Part shown: positions 1 through 9,270 of the stretch, piece by piece
How the letters are laid out: the number at the start of each line of letters is the position of its first letter
How positions within the stretch are numbered: position 1 is the stretch's first letter
Source: Marasmius tenuissimus
Lineage: Eukaryota > Basidiomycota > Agaricomycetes > Agaricales > Marasmiaceae
Length of the DNA: 64,000 bases
Assembly (NCBI GenBank): GCA_029532415.1
Contig: JAQOTA010000054.1
Coordinates: forward strand, 434,001 to 498,000
Direction: 5' to 3'
The notes under the pieces: generated by a model
The model's database searches: none
Seen by the model: the letters and a program-made list of their open reading frames with translations, nothing else
Told to the model about the DNA's origin: nothing
Position numbers and translations under genes: made by a program

Positions 1-1094
1 GAGGTGCTGTGGTAATGCCAGGGATGGATGGAGCAGATCGCACAGACGCCTCCAACAAGGCCCTGTTCATCGAATATGCTGCCAGACATGGAATGTCATG
101 GTATCAGTTTGTGAACGGAACATTGGGTCGGGAAGCTGATAACGGTGAACTTTATCTCATTACCGGCTTCGACAAGACCAATGTCTGGGAGAACGCTGTC
201 GTCTACAATCGCTCTACCACCAAATCGTGCCAAGTGGCTTTTACAACTGGCGGTTTGGGCGCTGAGGGCCGCCTGAAGCTATCGAATTCGACTACTCACG
301 AAATTTCGCTGATTTCCCGCTGCTCCTCGGATGAGGATCATCAAAACCAGTCTCTATTTATTCGGGGCTTTCGCATTTCGGTCCGGCAAGGCATACGTGC
401 TAAATTTGCGTCGAAGGTCAAGGTCACAAGCACGTACAGATCGTCACAGAGTGAGGTTCTGGATAAAATTTCAGGCGGTGTTCCCTTTGGTGGCTTTTCG
501 ACGCTGTCTCCCGTTTCGTCGCCTGGCGGTACCTCGGTGGCGGACGGTCCGTTATTGACCAGCACAAGACACCCCTCCGTGAGCGATTCGGACTCGGAAG
601 AGACCAGATTCTCAAGTGGTGAAAGTGCCACCAGCATAGAGGAGGACGATTTCGTTCCGGACACGAAGGTTTGCCTTCACACTCAATGAATGTTCTCCTG
701 TAATTCCAGCATCCTATTAGATACATCACCCATTGGTTGCCATAAACGCGTACATACTCCGGACCGTGGGTATCCTTTAACTTGACGGGAATGATCTATC
801 TGACATGATACTTAGCAAGCGGATTCTACTGTTGTGGTCAGTCACGATAACGATTGGATCTCGCTGCTGGATTCTGAGCGGGTATGTTCGACGATCTCAT
901 CGTCATTATGTCCCGTCTCACGGATAACGCCTTCAGGATGGCGGCACATTACCAGATGATGCCACGCTGATAACAAGATTTCGAGAGAAGATGTCTGTGG
1001 TTGTCAATGCCGATGGTACGCATTCACCATAAGCATTGAGTTGACACCTCCAACCTCGCCATTCAGGTCACGCAAGAGTCTTCAAAAACTCGCC
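1..1094 (+). CDS. Uncharacterised basidiomycete protein, 3' part (5' end outside window)
   Basis: The frame is already open at base 1. The first exon (to about 668) carries blocks such as WYQFVNGTLGRE and LYLITGFDKTNVWENAVV, typical of a lineage-expanded family of uncharacterised mushroom proteins. A serine-rich acidic stretch ends near residue 215. Later exons keep the family's C-terminal blocks: VVVSHDNDWISLL at about 831-878, then an intron (GTATGT to CTTCAG), then LPDDATLITRFREKMSVVV (about 944-1005), then HARVFKNSPLTG to 1094. Around 813-822 the upstream block (NDLSDMILSK) and the downstream block are in different frames with no obvious intron, so a one-base lesion or a misread exon is possible. 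No function is known to me. The last exon is in phase with the first exon assigned to the transcription factor downstream, so the two may be one transcript. Confidence 0.5.
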
Positions 1095-1389
1095 ACTGAC
1101 CGGGTAAGTGACCAAAGTCGTTTCCTTATCTCGCCCATCGGCTTTTCCCTATGGGGGAAGCTCTTAGGATATGCACGGATGCTGAGCGTTAAGTCAAATT
1201 CCTTTGCGAGCATTCGCTCATATCCCTCAATGTCTTCCTGTCTAACTTGCCTCCAATAACTCCTACTCCGATTCCTCCTCCCTTGCCCTTCTTCTTTCTC
1301 TTGGCTTTGATCCTCAGTCACTAACCTACTGTCTGCTTCTCCTACCATTGCTTCTCATTCCGCTTCTCCTTTGCTTTCTCCCTTCACAG

Positions 1390-3583
1390 GAAACGCAAGT
1401 ACTCCCAGGCGAAGGACGCCATCATCGTAACCTTGTTAAAAGAGGTAAGCTCCTTCGTAAATCAGCTTGTTTCACGGGATTATCAGCAACACGACCCATA
1501 CACTAATACGCCGCTTTCCTTTGCCCAGCAGCCGGAACCAGCCACTAATCTCAAGAACTGTGCAGCGTCAGTTGAGCAGCTTGAACTACCGATTATTGTG
1601 GCTCTTGACGTGGTGACTCCGGATGATGTCGACTCGTTATTTCATATGTAAGCCCGCCTTTTCTCTTGACAGTTTTATACTGACGGTGTGCCTCTCATAG
1701 TTTTCACACTCGTATCAACGTACGCGGAAACCATTACAAACCAAACATTTACTCATGATCCACGTTCAGCCAGTTGTGTCTTTATTAGATCCAGCTATGC
1801 ATACTCCGGCTTTCACACTCGCAAGATGCCCCTGTTTGTTCGACGTCAGTAAGTATTCAGTCTCTCGACCCCACATTTTCGACTGCTACTTGTTTTGTCG
1901 TGATCTAATCTTTTGCGTTACCCGCATCAATGATAACCAGTTTGTGCTATTTCCTTGCGATACTATGCTGAGAAATTAGCAATGTATCCTGTTGCGATGC
2001 TGGTCGCTAAGCACTCTGTGGCGAACACCCTCGCTAGTGGGAGGATTTCCGTTGAGTTCTGCCAAGCTTGCATTCTCTTGAGCATGTACGTGGTTCCTGT
2101 ACGGCGATGGGAGGAGGACCGAACTTGGATTTACACCAACCTGGCCATTCGGTAAGTGTCCTTGTCTGCTAATGCAGACTTACAATAGCTCATCGAACCT
2201 TATGCTCCAGGAGTGCCACGCAATTAAAATCACACATGTCGCCGGCCACTAAGCCGCACAACGAGCAACAGGAGAGAGAAATTTTGAACAGAACACGGAC
2301 GTGGATGATATGTTTCAATCTTGATAGGTCGACAGCCACTCAATTTGGACGACCGCCAATCATGAAAGAGGACTCGTGAGTGAACCGTCTCGTCAGGCAA
2401 GGCCGTACTCTGAAGGAGCTCTCACAGCACCATTCGTACTTCAGCAGACTGGTACAAGAAATCGCGGTACAACCTTGATGTGGGTACCTATTTGCCACGT
2501 CTTTATGTCGCTCACATTTACACTCGTAGTTCGACATTCACTTGTGTGCACATACCGTCCTTCTCAGGATCGTCGCTAGATTTCATGAAGAGATGTTCTC
2601 GGATCCTAGCTCCCCTAATGGATCCAACAAGGTTAGATTCGAGCTATCCAAGGGGAGCACACCGCTGACGCCTAGAATGCAGGCTGTGGACGTCAGGACG
2701 GTCATCATGAAGTACGATGAGCACCTCTTCCGATACGAGGAGGAATGGTCCAAGATCTTCAAGGGCCAGCCAAAGGCGGATGGCAAGTTTTCCACAGATA
2801 TAGGCGTAACAAACATCTAATTATCTTACACACGATAGCAGACCCCGGGGCAGCGTTCCGTTGCCGTCTTCTTCCGTTGTACGCAGCTATTGCTTCGTCT
2901 AGTCCTCCGTAATGGCTGATTACGATGTTCTAGCTTTGTTGCTTACTCTAGGCTAGTCATATTCTCGTTTGGATTCCATCAAGCAATACACAGGGATCCA
3001 CAGCCAGAGGACAACATCTTTTTGACAAAGGTAAGCCCGTATCTCCAACGAAGATGTACTTGGTTGTTCGTTACTGACTATCACGGCGCACTTGGCAGTC
3101 CTTAGAGTCTGCGAAAGCTGTTGTTGCCTGCGTAGTAGACTCCTTGGCCTTGGGTGGATACTTGCGATATGCACCTGACGGTATGCCAGATCCCCGTCGC
3201 CCCTTGCTGATAGCTCATCATACCGTTTCTCACAGGTCATTTCTTGTGCACCTGCTTCGCCGCGGCATTTTTGCTCAAGGTTCGGCACCGCCTGTAGAGT
3301 GTGGCTATTATTGACCTTAAATTTCATTATTTGACAGGTCCTCCGGCCTGATTTCAGCAGCCTCCTCCCTGATGAGGAGAAGTCCGAGATTTACCAGCTC
3401 ATAGCACGCCTCATCCAAACCTTGAGCTCTCCAAACATTGCAATAGACGATAGACATACTCCGAAGCTGTATGCGCGCTTTCTCACTGGTCTGCTGTCTC
3501 ACTACCGACGAGACGGAGCAACGATTCCCGTTCGCCTCCTACCCAAAAAAGAGGAAATGGAGGGTGTGTTGCCGATCTGGTGA
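1390..3583 (+). CDS. Fungal-specific transcription factor (Fungal_trans / middle homology domain)
   Basis: At least ten exons give the regulatory domain of Zn2Cys6-family regulators. Recognisable blocks in order: DVVTPDDVDSLF (about 1612-1648), PVVSLLDPAMHTPAFTLARCP (1770-1830), RYYAEKLAMYPVAMLVAKHS, RRWEEDRTWIYTNLAIR (to 2151), EQQEREILNRTRTWMICFNL, DRSTATQFGRPPIMKED (to 2375), IHLCAHTVLLRIVARFHEE (2533-2592), LVIFSFGFHQA, RYAPDGHF, DDRHTPKLYARFLTGLLS. Predicted introns include 1720-1769, 1849-1940, 2152-2210, 2376-2427 and 2480-2529; 1701-1719 is a 19-nt micro-exon. The stop is the TGA at 3581-3583 unless a further intron extends the tail. Two junctions (about 2800-2850 and 2900-2950) are hard to resolve, and the first needs a GC donor or hides a frameshift. 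No Cys-x2-Cys zinc cluster was found upstream in any frame, so the DNA-binding part is either missing or outside the model. Role: transcriptional regulation, target unknown. Confidence 0.7.
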
Positions 3584-4189
3584 CACAGCATGCCTTACGC
3601 CAAGTTTTCTTCCATTTCGACGTTTATGCTCGTTCAAACTTCAATTCGCCCAGTGCTTCGCCAACCAGGGTTAACGGAGGCGTGCTTCATCTTCTATCAC
3701 TTCTTCGGACTGCAGTCAAAATTCGCCCCTTGGCCACCATCAGGGTTCCCCTGCGGCTAGCTATGGTGCCTACTGCTCTCTATATATTATTTCCATACTA
3801 TCGTATACAATGTCCGCGTCTCCCTCTGACACTGATAACCGAAATGTCCGGGTCTGACTTGATCAACTCCAGTCTTCCGTGCAGCGCGCCAGAAATAAGA
3901 TTACTGGAGTGTTCACCCTCAATGACCATTGACAGAGAGTCGCACAACGAGCGAAAAGAATCTGACAAGGAGGACGAAGTTACTCGTGCTCAGAGACTTG
4001 ACGACTTCGTGAGTGACCGCAATGAAGTTGAAACTGGGCCCAGTGAAAATGAACGATCCTATTGCTGGAGATTAGGCTCACCCATTGTGAAAGATTTTCG
4101 TGATTGACTTTCGTGAGCCGCTTGCAAAGATATGTGGCCGTATCTAATGGACCTGACAGTATTGTTAATTTTCACTAGGCTTGGCTCTT
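3584..4189. other. Stretch with an open frame but no recognised gene
   Basis: A plus-strand frame stays open from about 3580 to 4107. Its last part (SMTIDRESHNERKESDKEDE, then VTRAQRLDD up to a GTGAGT at about 4009) is charged and could be an exon. I recognise no family. It could be an alternative 3' end of the transcription factor or a decayed gene. Confidence 0.25.
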
Positions 4190-4719
4190 TGATACTGAAC
4201 GTTCTCGAAAGTTGAATGTCCTCCACGACCGGCTGCCGGCAAACCCAAAACCGGTTACCGGGTTGATTACCGATCACGTGCTCAACCAAGACTGACAGAC
4301 AACCTTTTCAACTTGAGTTTAGCTCTGTTCTCAACTCCGAACTCATCCCTCCAAACACGTCGCATCCAGCACAAGTCCTCTTGAGAACGAGTCACATCAC
4401 ACAGGCTGTGTGATATAACGTTGGCCACAATCTCTTCGCTGACAGGAGATTAAAACTAGGATCGCCTTCGGATTGAACCGCATAATTGACAGGAAACGAA
4501 TTAGCCAATCCGGCCCAGGAAGCGACCAGTGCTTCATTCTCGTTTTCCATTCGAGGAATGACACAACTGCCTACGCGGCGAATCCGACGAGTCAGTCGAA
4601 CGAGTAAGACATTTATGAGGGCGGGCGGGGTAATCGATTTGGGGGCGTCTCAGGCTTTCAATACCGATAAAAGTCTCTGCCACCAGCGAGCCAGCCACTC
4701 TTTCTCAAACTTGCCGGGA
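4190..4719 (-). repeat. P450 upstream-region repeat, inverted copy next to the P450 relic
   Basis: Read on the minus strand, about 4190-4420 matches the DNA upstream of P450 copy A (11.73-12.09 kb) and in part that of copy B (21.1-21.34 kb). Shared blocks include GAGAACAGAGCTAAA, the CACGTGAT element and TTTGCCGGCAGCC. The segment about 4440-4520 (ATAATTGACAG.AAACGAATTAGCCAA) also matches copy A near 11765-11810. This is the duplicated promoter of the relic gene that begins at 4720. Confidence 0.6.
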
Positions 4720-5472
4720 ATGGTGGACTCAAACCTCGCCACCCTCGTCTCGTTGGGCGTTGTGGTGGCTTTGAAGAGGTATGTGGGTTATCGGCTTAAG
4801 GTGCGGGGTGCTTTTTCATGGGCAAGACTGACTTTCGAGCCATTCCTTCGCTCTGATAGTTCTCTGTGATATTGACGTACGAAAACGACGGGGTCTTGTC
4901 CTCGTGCTTGTCAGCCTGGGAGCTTACGGAGCATGGAGCATCACACACCTTGATCTCAGAAATTTTGTGTTCTCGAACGGGACGGTTATCCCTGCGGGGG
5001 ACGATAATAGCGATATCACCTTCCGCGCTGCATTTTGATGAGGTATGTAGTAACTTATAAGCTCTGAACTAACCCCGATACCAACATGATCAATACTCTG
5101 ACTCGTTCGAGTCCGATTGCTTCTGTCCGTACAAGCAACTCCAGGAAGAGGTGGAGAGTATCAAACACCAGATGGTCACTCCCCATTGGACGAACTACGT
5201 AGCGTTCGGGGTTGGGAAGCATGCCGCGCTTGGTGGGCTCAAGATTCTCACTCAAGCTCGTTCTTGGCTTCACAGCTTATGTATCTGTCTTTGGAATTTC
5301 CCAGCCCGGGACGATTCTTCGCGGTCAACGAGATTAGGGCCCTCGTGTTCCATACGTTGATGTATTACGACCTGAGTTCGAGGCTGCGCCGGAGACGGAG
5401 GAGTTTAGGGGGAGGATATGGACAAATTCGAAGACAAGGGTTGTGTTTAGGCAACGGCAGGCGAAGGCGTGA
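4720..5472 (+). pseudogene. Cytochrome P450 relic with internal deletion
   Basis: The ATG at 4720 starts an N-terminal exon (MVDSNLATLVSLGVVVALKR, a membrane anchor) matching exon 1 of copies A and B. About 4870-4940 matches exon 2 (TYENDGVLSSCLSAWELTEHG). The sequence then jumps directly, in another frame, to the block before the heme region (LDLRNFVFSNGTVIPAG), so the central ~350 codons, including the I-helix and the ExxR motif, are gone. The heme region follows with the exon pattern of the intact copies: YVAFGVGKHA at about 5195-5225, an intron, PGRFFAVNEIRALV from about 5306, and a tail ending RQRQAKA and TGA at 5470-5472. It cannot encode a working P450. It is on the opposite strand to copies A and B and keeps homologous promoter and 3' flank, so it came from a duplicated and inverted locus. 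Confidence 0.85.
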
Positions 5473-6100
5473 AATGAGGGATGTGGAGCGTTTATGAATG
5501 GTCTGGACTCTGTCATTTATGGTACCTTTCGTTTTTGGGTGAATCTGCTGTAGATTGAGGGTGCGAGGCGGAGTTTGTGTTTATGATGCCTTTCTTTTTG
5601 GTTGAACTTGCTGTAAGATAACACGTGCCCAGAGAATAACAGAAGAAAAAGAATGTTATGATACTCGTTCGTCGTAGATTAAAGTGCTTCTGGTGGCCGA
5701 AGGACTCGGAGGCCAGCGAGCTTGACGGCGAGCCGAGTACAGCACTTCTCGACGTTGTGGACGGATCTGAAGCTAGAGTGGACTTGAGCAGGTATGAGTC
5801 GGATTTCGCGTCCGCAAGGTTGACCCAATTTGAATCTAGCGCCTCCGAGACTGCGATGAACTTCATTTCACTGTGTAGTGGCGCCCAAAACGCGCCCGTC
5901 AAAGACGCTGCACTGCCAATCTACCGCAACTGAATGATGGGACGATATGCAAACATGCTTCCATGGGAAATGAAACGAGAAACCTCGAGGTTCTTCTACC
6001 TCCAGCTTGTTTCCTCCTGTTTCCTTCTCCAGACGCGTATAGAACTCTCTGGAAGGGGCGTGGGAAACCTATTCGGCACGGAACCGCGAAAGGCCGCAGA
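5473..6100. other. P450 3' flank with a short tandem duplication, then no recognised gene
   Basis: About 5510-5560 matches the reverse complement of the 3' flanks of copies A (9180-9240) and B (18545-18605). A ~45-bp relative of it follows at about 5575-5620 (TTTTTGGGTGAATCTGCTGTA against TTTTTGGTTGAACTTGCTGTA). From 5640 to 6100 short frames are open on both strands (plus 5658-5933, minus 5513-5902), but neither resembles a known family. Confidence 0.45.
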
Positions 6101-6107
6101 TGACTCA
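6101..6107 (+). promoter_or_regulatory. TGACTCA, GCN4/AP-1-type site upstream of the bZIP gene
   Basis: This is a perfect TGACTCA, the classical binding sequence of GCN4/CPC1 proteins. It lies about 270 bp upstream of a TATA box and 455 bp upstream of the ATG of a GCN4-type bZIP gene. Autoregulation is known for the Neurospora cpc-1 gene; here it is only inferred. Confidence 0.4.
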
Positions 6108-6372
6108 CCAGGCTTATTCAGGGACAGGAGAGCCTTATTCATCCCAAGGGAAAACCTCCGGTAGACCGATATCACGAAGCTGAATCATGAATCATGAAGA
6201 GAATTCAGAGCTCGGAAGGTAGGCTAAATGACTAACAGCTTTCAGCTATGGAGAGGTTGATTTTGGGCCCTGGGGTGATTTCCGCGTCGCGCGCGTGCCG
6301 CGTTGGGGAGACGCGTGACGCGTCTGCACAGCATGTCGGCAACGCTCGTGATGGGCGCCAAATTTTTCCCCG

Positions 6373-6380
6373 TATATAAA
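6373..6380 (+). promoter_or_regulatory. TATA box of the bZIP gene
   Basis: TATATAAA is followed within about 40 bp by a pyrimidine-rich stretch (CTGTTCCCTTTTGTTTCTAAC), the usual arrangement of a strong fungal core promoter. It is about 190 bp upstream of the start codon, part of which is a predicted leader intron. Confidence 0.6.
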
Positions 6381-6460
6381 AGGCGCAATTGCGGCTGTTC
6401 CCTTTTGTTTCTAACTTTTACCCCAACCACCACACCTAAAACCACGTATCCGCAAATTCT

Positions 6461-6534
6461 GTGAGTTTTACTCCCGTTTCCACCGTTTGTCGAGCTACAC
6501 TTGCTCGATTTGCACGAATCCCACCGTTTCGCAG
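6461..6534 (+). other. Predicted 5'-UTR intron of the bZIP gene
   Basis: A good donor (GTGAGT at 6461) and acceptor (TTTCGCAG ending at 6534) bracket 74 nt, and the ATG lies 27 nt further on. After splicing the leader from the TATA region contains no ATG. Confidence 0.5.
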
Positions 6535-6561
6535 CACTTTGGTCAAAAAGACCGAATCAGA

Positions 6562-8295
6562 ATGAATTCTACTGGCGCAAAGCCGACAAGAAATACTACA
6601 CAATCCAGCGAAATGGCAGGGTCGAACTCGTATTCACCCCATATGTCGTCTGCCTGGACTCCGCTGACAGCGTTGAACAGAATCGAAAGGCCCACGATAC
6701 CTTCGACGTATAACAAAGAACCCACCATTTCGCAATCAACAATTTTATCCACAACGCCTCCAAGCACATCGAATCCACAGATTCGCGGTTCAGGATCGTC
6801 ACGTTATGGAACAACATCTCACAACGTAGGCGGCGTGCAGGGCGGAGCTCATGCTCCACTATTACAGCACATGGCCGACCATTATCGCATACCAAGCGTT
6901 TTACCAATGCCACCCACCAAATCGTCAACTTCGTCTCTTCCTTCAGCTTCGACCATGCAGCAGCTGTTCCAAGCAAACGTCTTGCAGGATTATCTGGCTA
7001 TGCTCTCTAACAAGCCAGAAACGCAGGCGGGTCAGAGCACTGAGGTCGAGCAGGAAGTGGTGGAGAACACAGTAAAGTCCATGCTGGGCCAGGGTATGTC
7101 CTCTTCGAAGCGTCTACATCCCAAGACGATGGCTGATCTCGTCTCGCACCACCGTCGTCTTCGTTCATCGACACCTTCACCTCCGGCAGCTTCGAAGCCA
7201 GAGCCCTCACAGCCAGTAGCATCTTCGTCTGCACTGCCGGTATCTCCCTCGTACCAGCCGCAGCAACAGCTGTCGCCCCCGCAACAGCAGCCGTTACCTC
7301 AGATCACACAAACACAGTATCTGACCAGCCCATACGAAAATGGCTATGGTGATGACTTCGGCACTTCCCCGATGCTATCTGATGCAGTGGCGTCACCATA
7401 TTCTCCCTTTGCGAACGAATTTGCCACTTCTCCATACCTTTCCGACACCTCTCCCTACGCCGCGTTCGCTGACACCACGTCGCCCCTCATGGACACCCCA
7501 CTTCTGTCATTCGATGACGAGTACCACGATGAGTTCCAGTACAACACTGGCCCTGTCGAGGACTCGCCACTGAGCGCGGATCTCAACACTCCCGTCATGG
7601 AGGCAATCGACGATCCGTCGATGGACCTATACTCCACGACCAACCCCTCAAGTGCGTTGTTCAACGACGCCGCCGTCGAGATGTACGAGCAGGTAGAGGA
7701 GATAGACATTGTTCACAAGAGAAAGGAGGAGAATGCTGTCAAACAGGAAATGATGACACCCGATAGCAAGCCGTTGTCGTCATTCCCTCCACCCATCTCG
7801 CTCCGAGCTCCTTTCGCGACCACCATGACGACGAAGGCTACCCATCGACGTGCATCGTCCATTGTACCGACTGGTACTCGTCGAAATCTCACTCCGCAGT
7901 CGCTCATTCCCTACGATGCCCCTACGCAGACGAGGCGGTATATAACGCCTTCTGCTACCAGCAAGAAGGAGGTTCCTACTGCCTTCATTCGTAAGCGGAA
8001 GCGCCTCAACTCTACTTCTCAACCTCACAACGACTCTGGGGAAGACGAGCTCGATGAGCCTCTCGAGCCACTCCGCCCCAACGCCAACGAGGCTGAGGCT
8101 ATCGAACACAAGCGGAGGCAGAACACCCTCGCTGCGAGGAAGTCTCGAAAGAGAAAGCTGGAACATGTTCTCCAGTTGGAGAACGACAATGAGGAATTGA
8201 AGATCGAGTTGGAGATGTGGAAGGAGAGGGCTTCTGCGCTGGCGAGCATGGTGAAGGCGTATGGGATTGCGGATGTTGATCTCGAGAATATGTGA
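6562..8295 (+). CDS. bZIP transcription factor, GCN4/CPC1-type
   Basis: This single-exon gene of 577 codons starts at the first ATG after the leader. The C-terminus holds the bZIP: basic region KRRQNTLAARKSRKRK (about residues 514-530) with the N..AA..S/C..R pattern, then a short zipper (EHVLQLENDNEELKIELEMW). The middle is rich in Pro, Ser and Gln and has repeated short acidic/hydrophobic motifs (SPYENGYGDDFGTSPM, FATSPYLSDTSPY, SPLMDTPLLSFDDE, about residues 255-330) that look like activation segments of GCN4-like proteins. GCN4/CPC1 proteins bind TGACTCA as dimers and switch on amino-acid biosynthesis during starvation; that role is inferred from family likeness. A TGACTCA lies upstream. 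The 3' UTR ends near an AATAAA at 8715. The gene sits between a P450 relic and P450 copy A, which point towards it from both sides. Confidence 0.85.
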   Translation: MNSTGAKPTRNTTQSSEMAGSNSYSPHMSSAWTPLTALNRIERPTIPSTYNKEPTISQSTILSTTPPSTSNPQIRGSGSSRYGTTSHNVGGVQGGAHAPLLQHMADHYRIPSVLPMPPTKSSTSSLPSASTMQQLFQANVLQDYLAMLSNKPETQAGQSTEVEQEVVENTVKSMLGQGMSSSKRLHPKTMADLVSHHRRLRSSTPSPPAASKPEPSQPVASSSALPVSPSYQPQQQLSPPQQQPLPQITQTQYLTSPYENGYGDDFGTSPMLSDAVASPYSPFANEFATSPYLSDTSPYAAFADTTSPLMDTPLLSFDDEYHDEFQYNTGPVEDSPLSADLNTPVMEAIDDPSMDLYSTTNPSSALFNDAAVEMYEQVEEIDIVHKRKEENAVKQEMMTPDSKPLSSFPPPISLRAPFATTMTTKATHRRASSIVPTGTRRNLTPQSLIPYDAPTQTRRYITPSATSKKEVPTAFIRKRKRLNSTSQPHNDSGEDELDEPLEPLRPNANEAEAIEHKRRQNTLAARKSRKRKLEHVLQLENDNEELKIELEMWKERASALASMVKAYGIADVDLENM

Positions 8296-8640
8296 GCGAA
8301 CGAGCTCACAGATCGGTTTCTTGATACCCCTCCCTGTTCCATGCATGCATACCCCCCACTTCGTCGTCATCGCTACTTCTGGTGTTTTCCCGATACATCC
8401 CATAGACAGACACGCATGGGCTCACGATCGCTATGATTATCACCATTTTTTGATTCATGTCATATTTTACTTGTACCTTACATTTTTTTCGGTCATATAT
8501 CTATGCACGCTTTAGCTTACCTACCAAACCTTACTCATTACTAACCTGTATGAACTTTTACCTGTCTGTCGTTGTAGCATCATCCCTTATTTCTGGTCTT
8601 CTGGTTTCTTTTTTTACTTGCCGTACTCTACTCTTCGAGA

Positions 8641-9121
8641 TATGTAGAAACTCTTTTTTTCGTGTAGTGTTTTGTATCTTTTTGCTCAGATGAGCCTCGC
8701 GTTTTGTGTTTTGCAATAAAAACATTGATGTTTGTTGCAAGCTCAGGCTGGTTGAAAGATAGACGATAAGAAATATGTGTGCTTCTTAGTGCACGAGACG
8801 GAAGATAACAAGTAATAGATATGTATGAATGGGACGAGTTGGGATGATAAGAACGGATGTTGAATCGTATAATCATGAAGACCAAGAAATTATGGGTAGT
8901 TATGGGTGTTGCTAGAGGCCGAGTTGGGCCCTCTGGAAATGTCACGTGATACCACGTGAGCGACGCGTCGCCAAAGGACGCCAAACACGACCAGGACGCT
9001 CGGGGCGCCATAAGGGCCAAGGAAAGGACGATCTCCGAGACATGTCGGAATCCTTTTTCGGTGTAGTGGTTGTAACTTTCTGCTCAGATGAGCCTTGGTA
9101 TTTCGTATTTTGCAATGGCAT
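8641..9121 (+). repeat. Diverged duplication of the bZIP 3'-UTR end (8641-8725 and about 9040-9121)
   Basis: The segment ending the bZIP 3' UTR (CTCAGATGAGCCTCGCGTTT and TTTGCAATAAAAAC) recurs about 390 bp downstream (CTCAGATGAGCCTTGGTATT and TTTGCAATGGCATT). The copies align over some 80 bp with small differences, and the second has lost the AATAAA. From 9120 the sequence turns into the P450 3' flank (ATTGGCTTGCCCG), also seen at 18482. Confidence 0.6.
8715..8720 (+). terminator. AATAAA polyadenylation signal of the bZIP gene
   Basis: TTGCAATAAAAACATTG lies about 420 bp after the stop codon in a T-rich 3' UTR. It is the only canonical signal before the next gene. Confidence 0.5.
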
Positions 9122-9270
9122 TGGCTTGCCCGCCAATTCATAGTGATAGCTCAGTTCTGGAGTGTTTCAATAAAAGAATATCTCGAACAGCAAATTCAAC
9201 CGAAGATGAAAGGTACTATAAGCAGTTATACAGAGCTCAGACCGTTCATACACGCTCCACATCCCTCATT

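Noticed and set aside
5513..5902. Minus-strand 129-codon ORF downstream of the P450 relic
   Set aside because: Part of it lies in the duplicated P450 3' flank, and the remainder has no recognisable motif or splice support.
7780..8403. Minus-strand 207-codon ORF
   Set aside because: It is antisense to the bZIP domain, which is certain.
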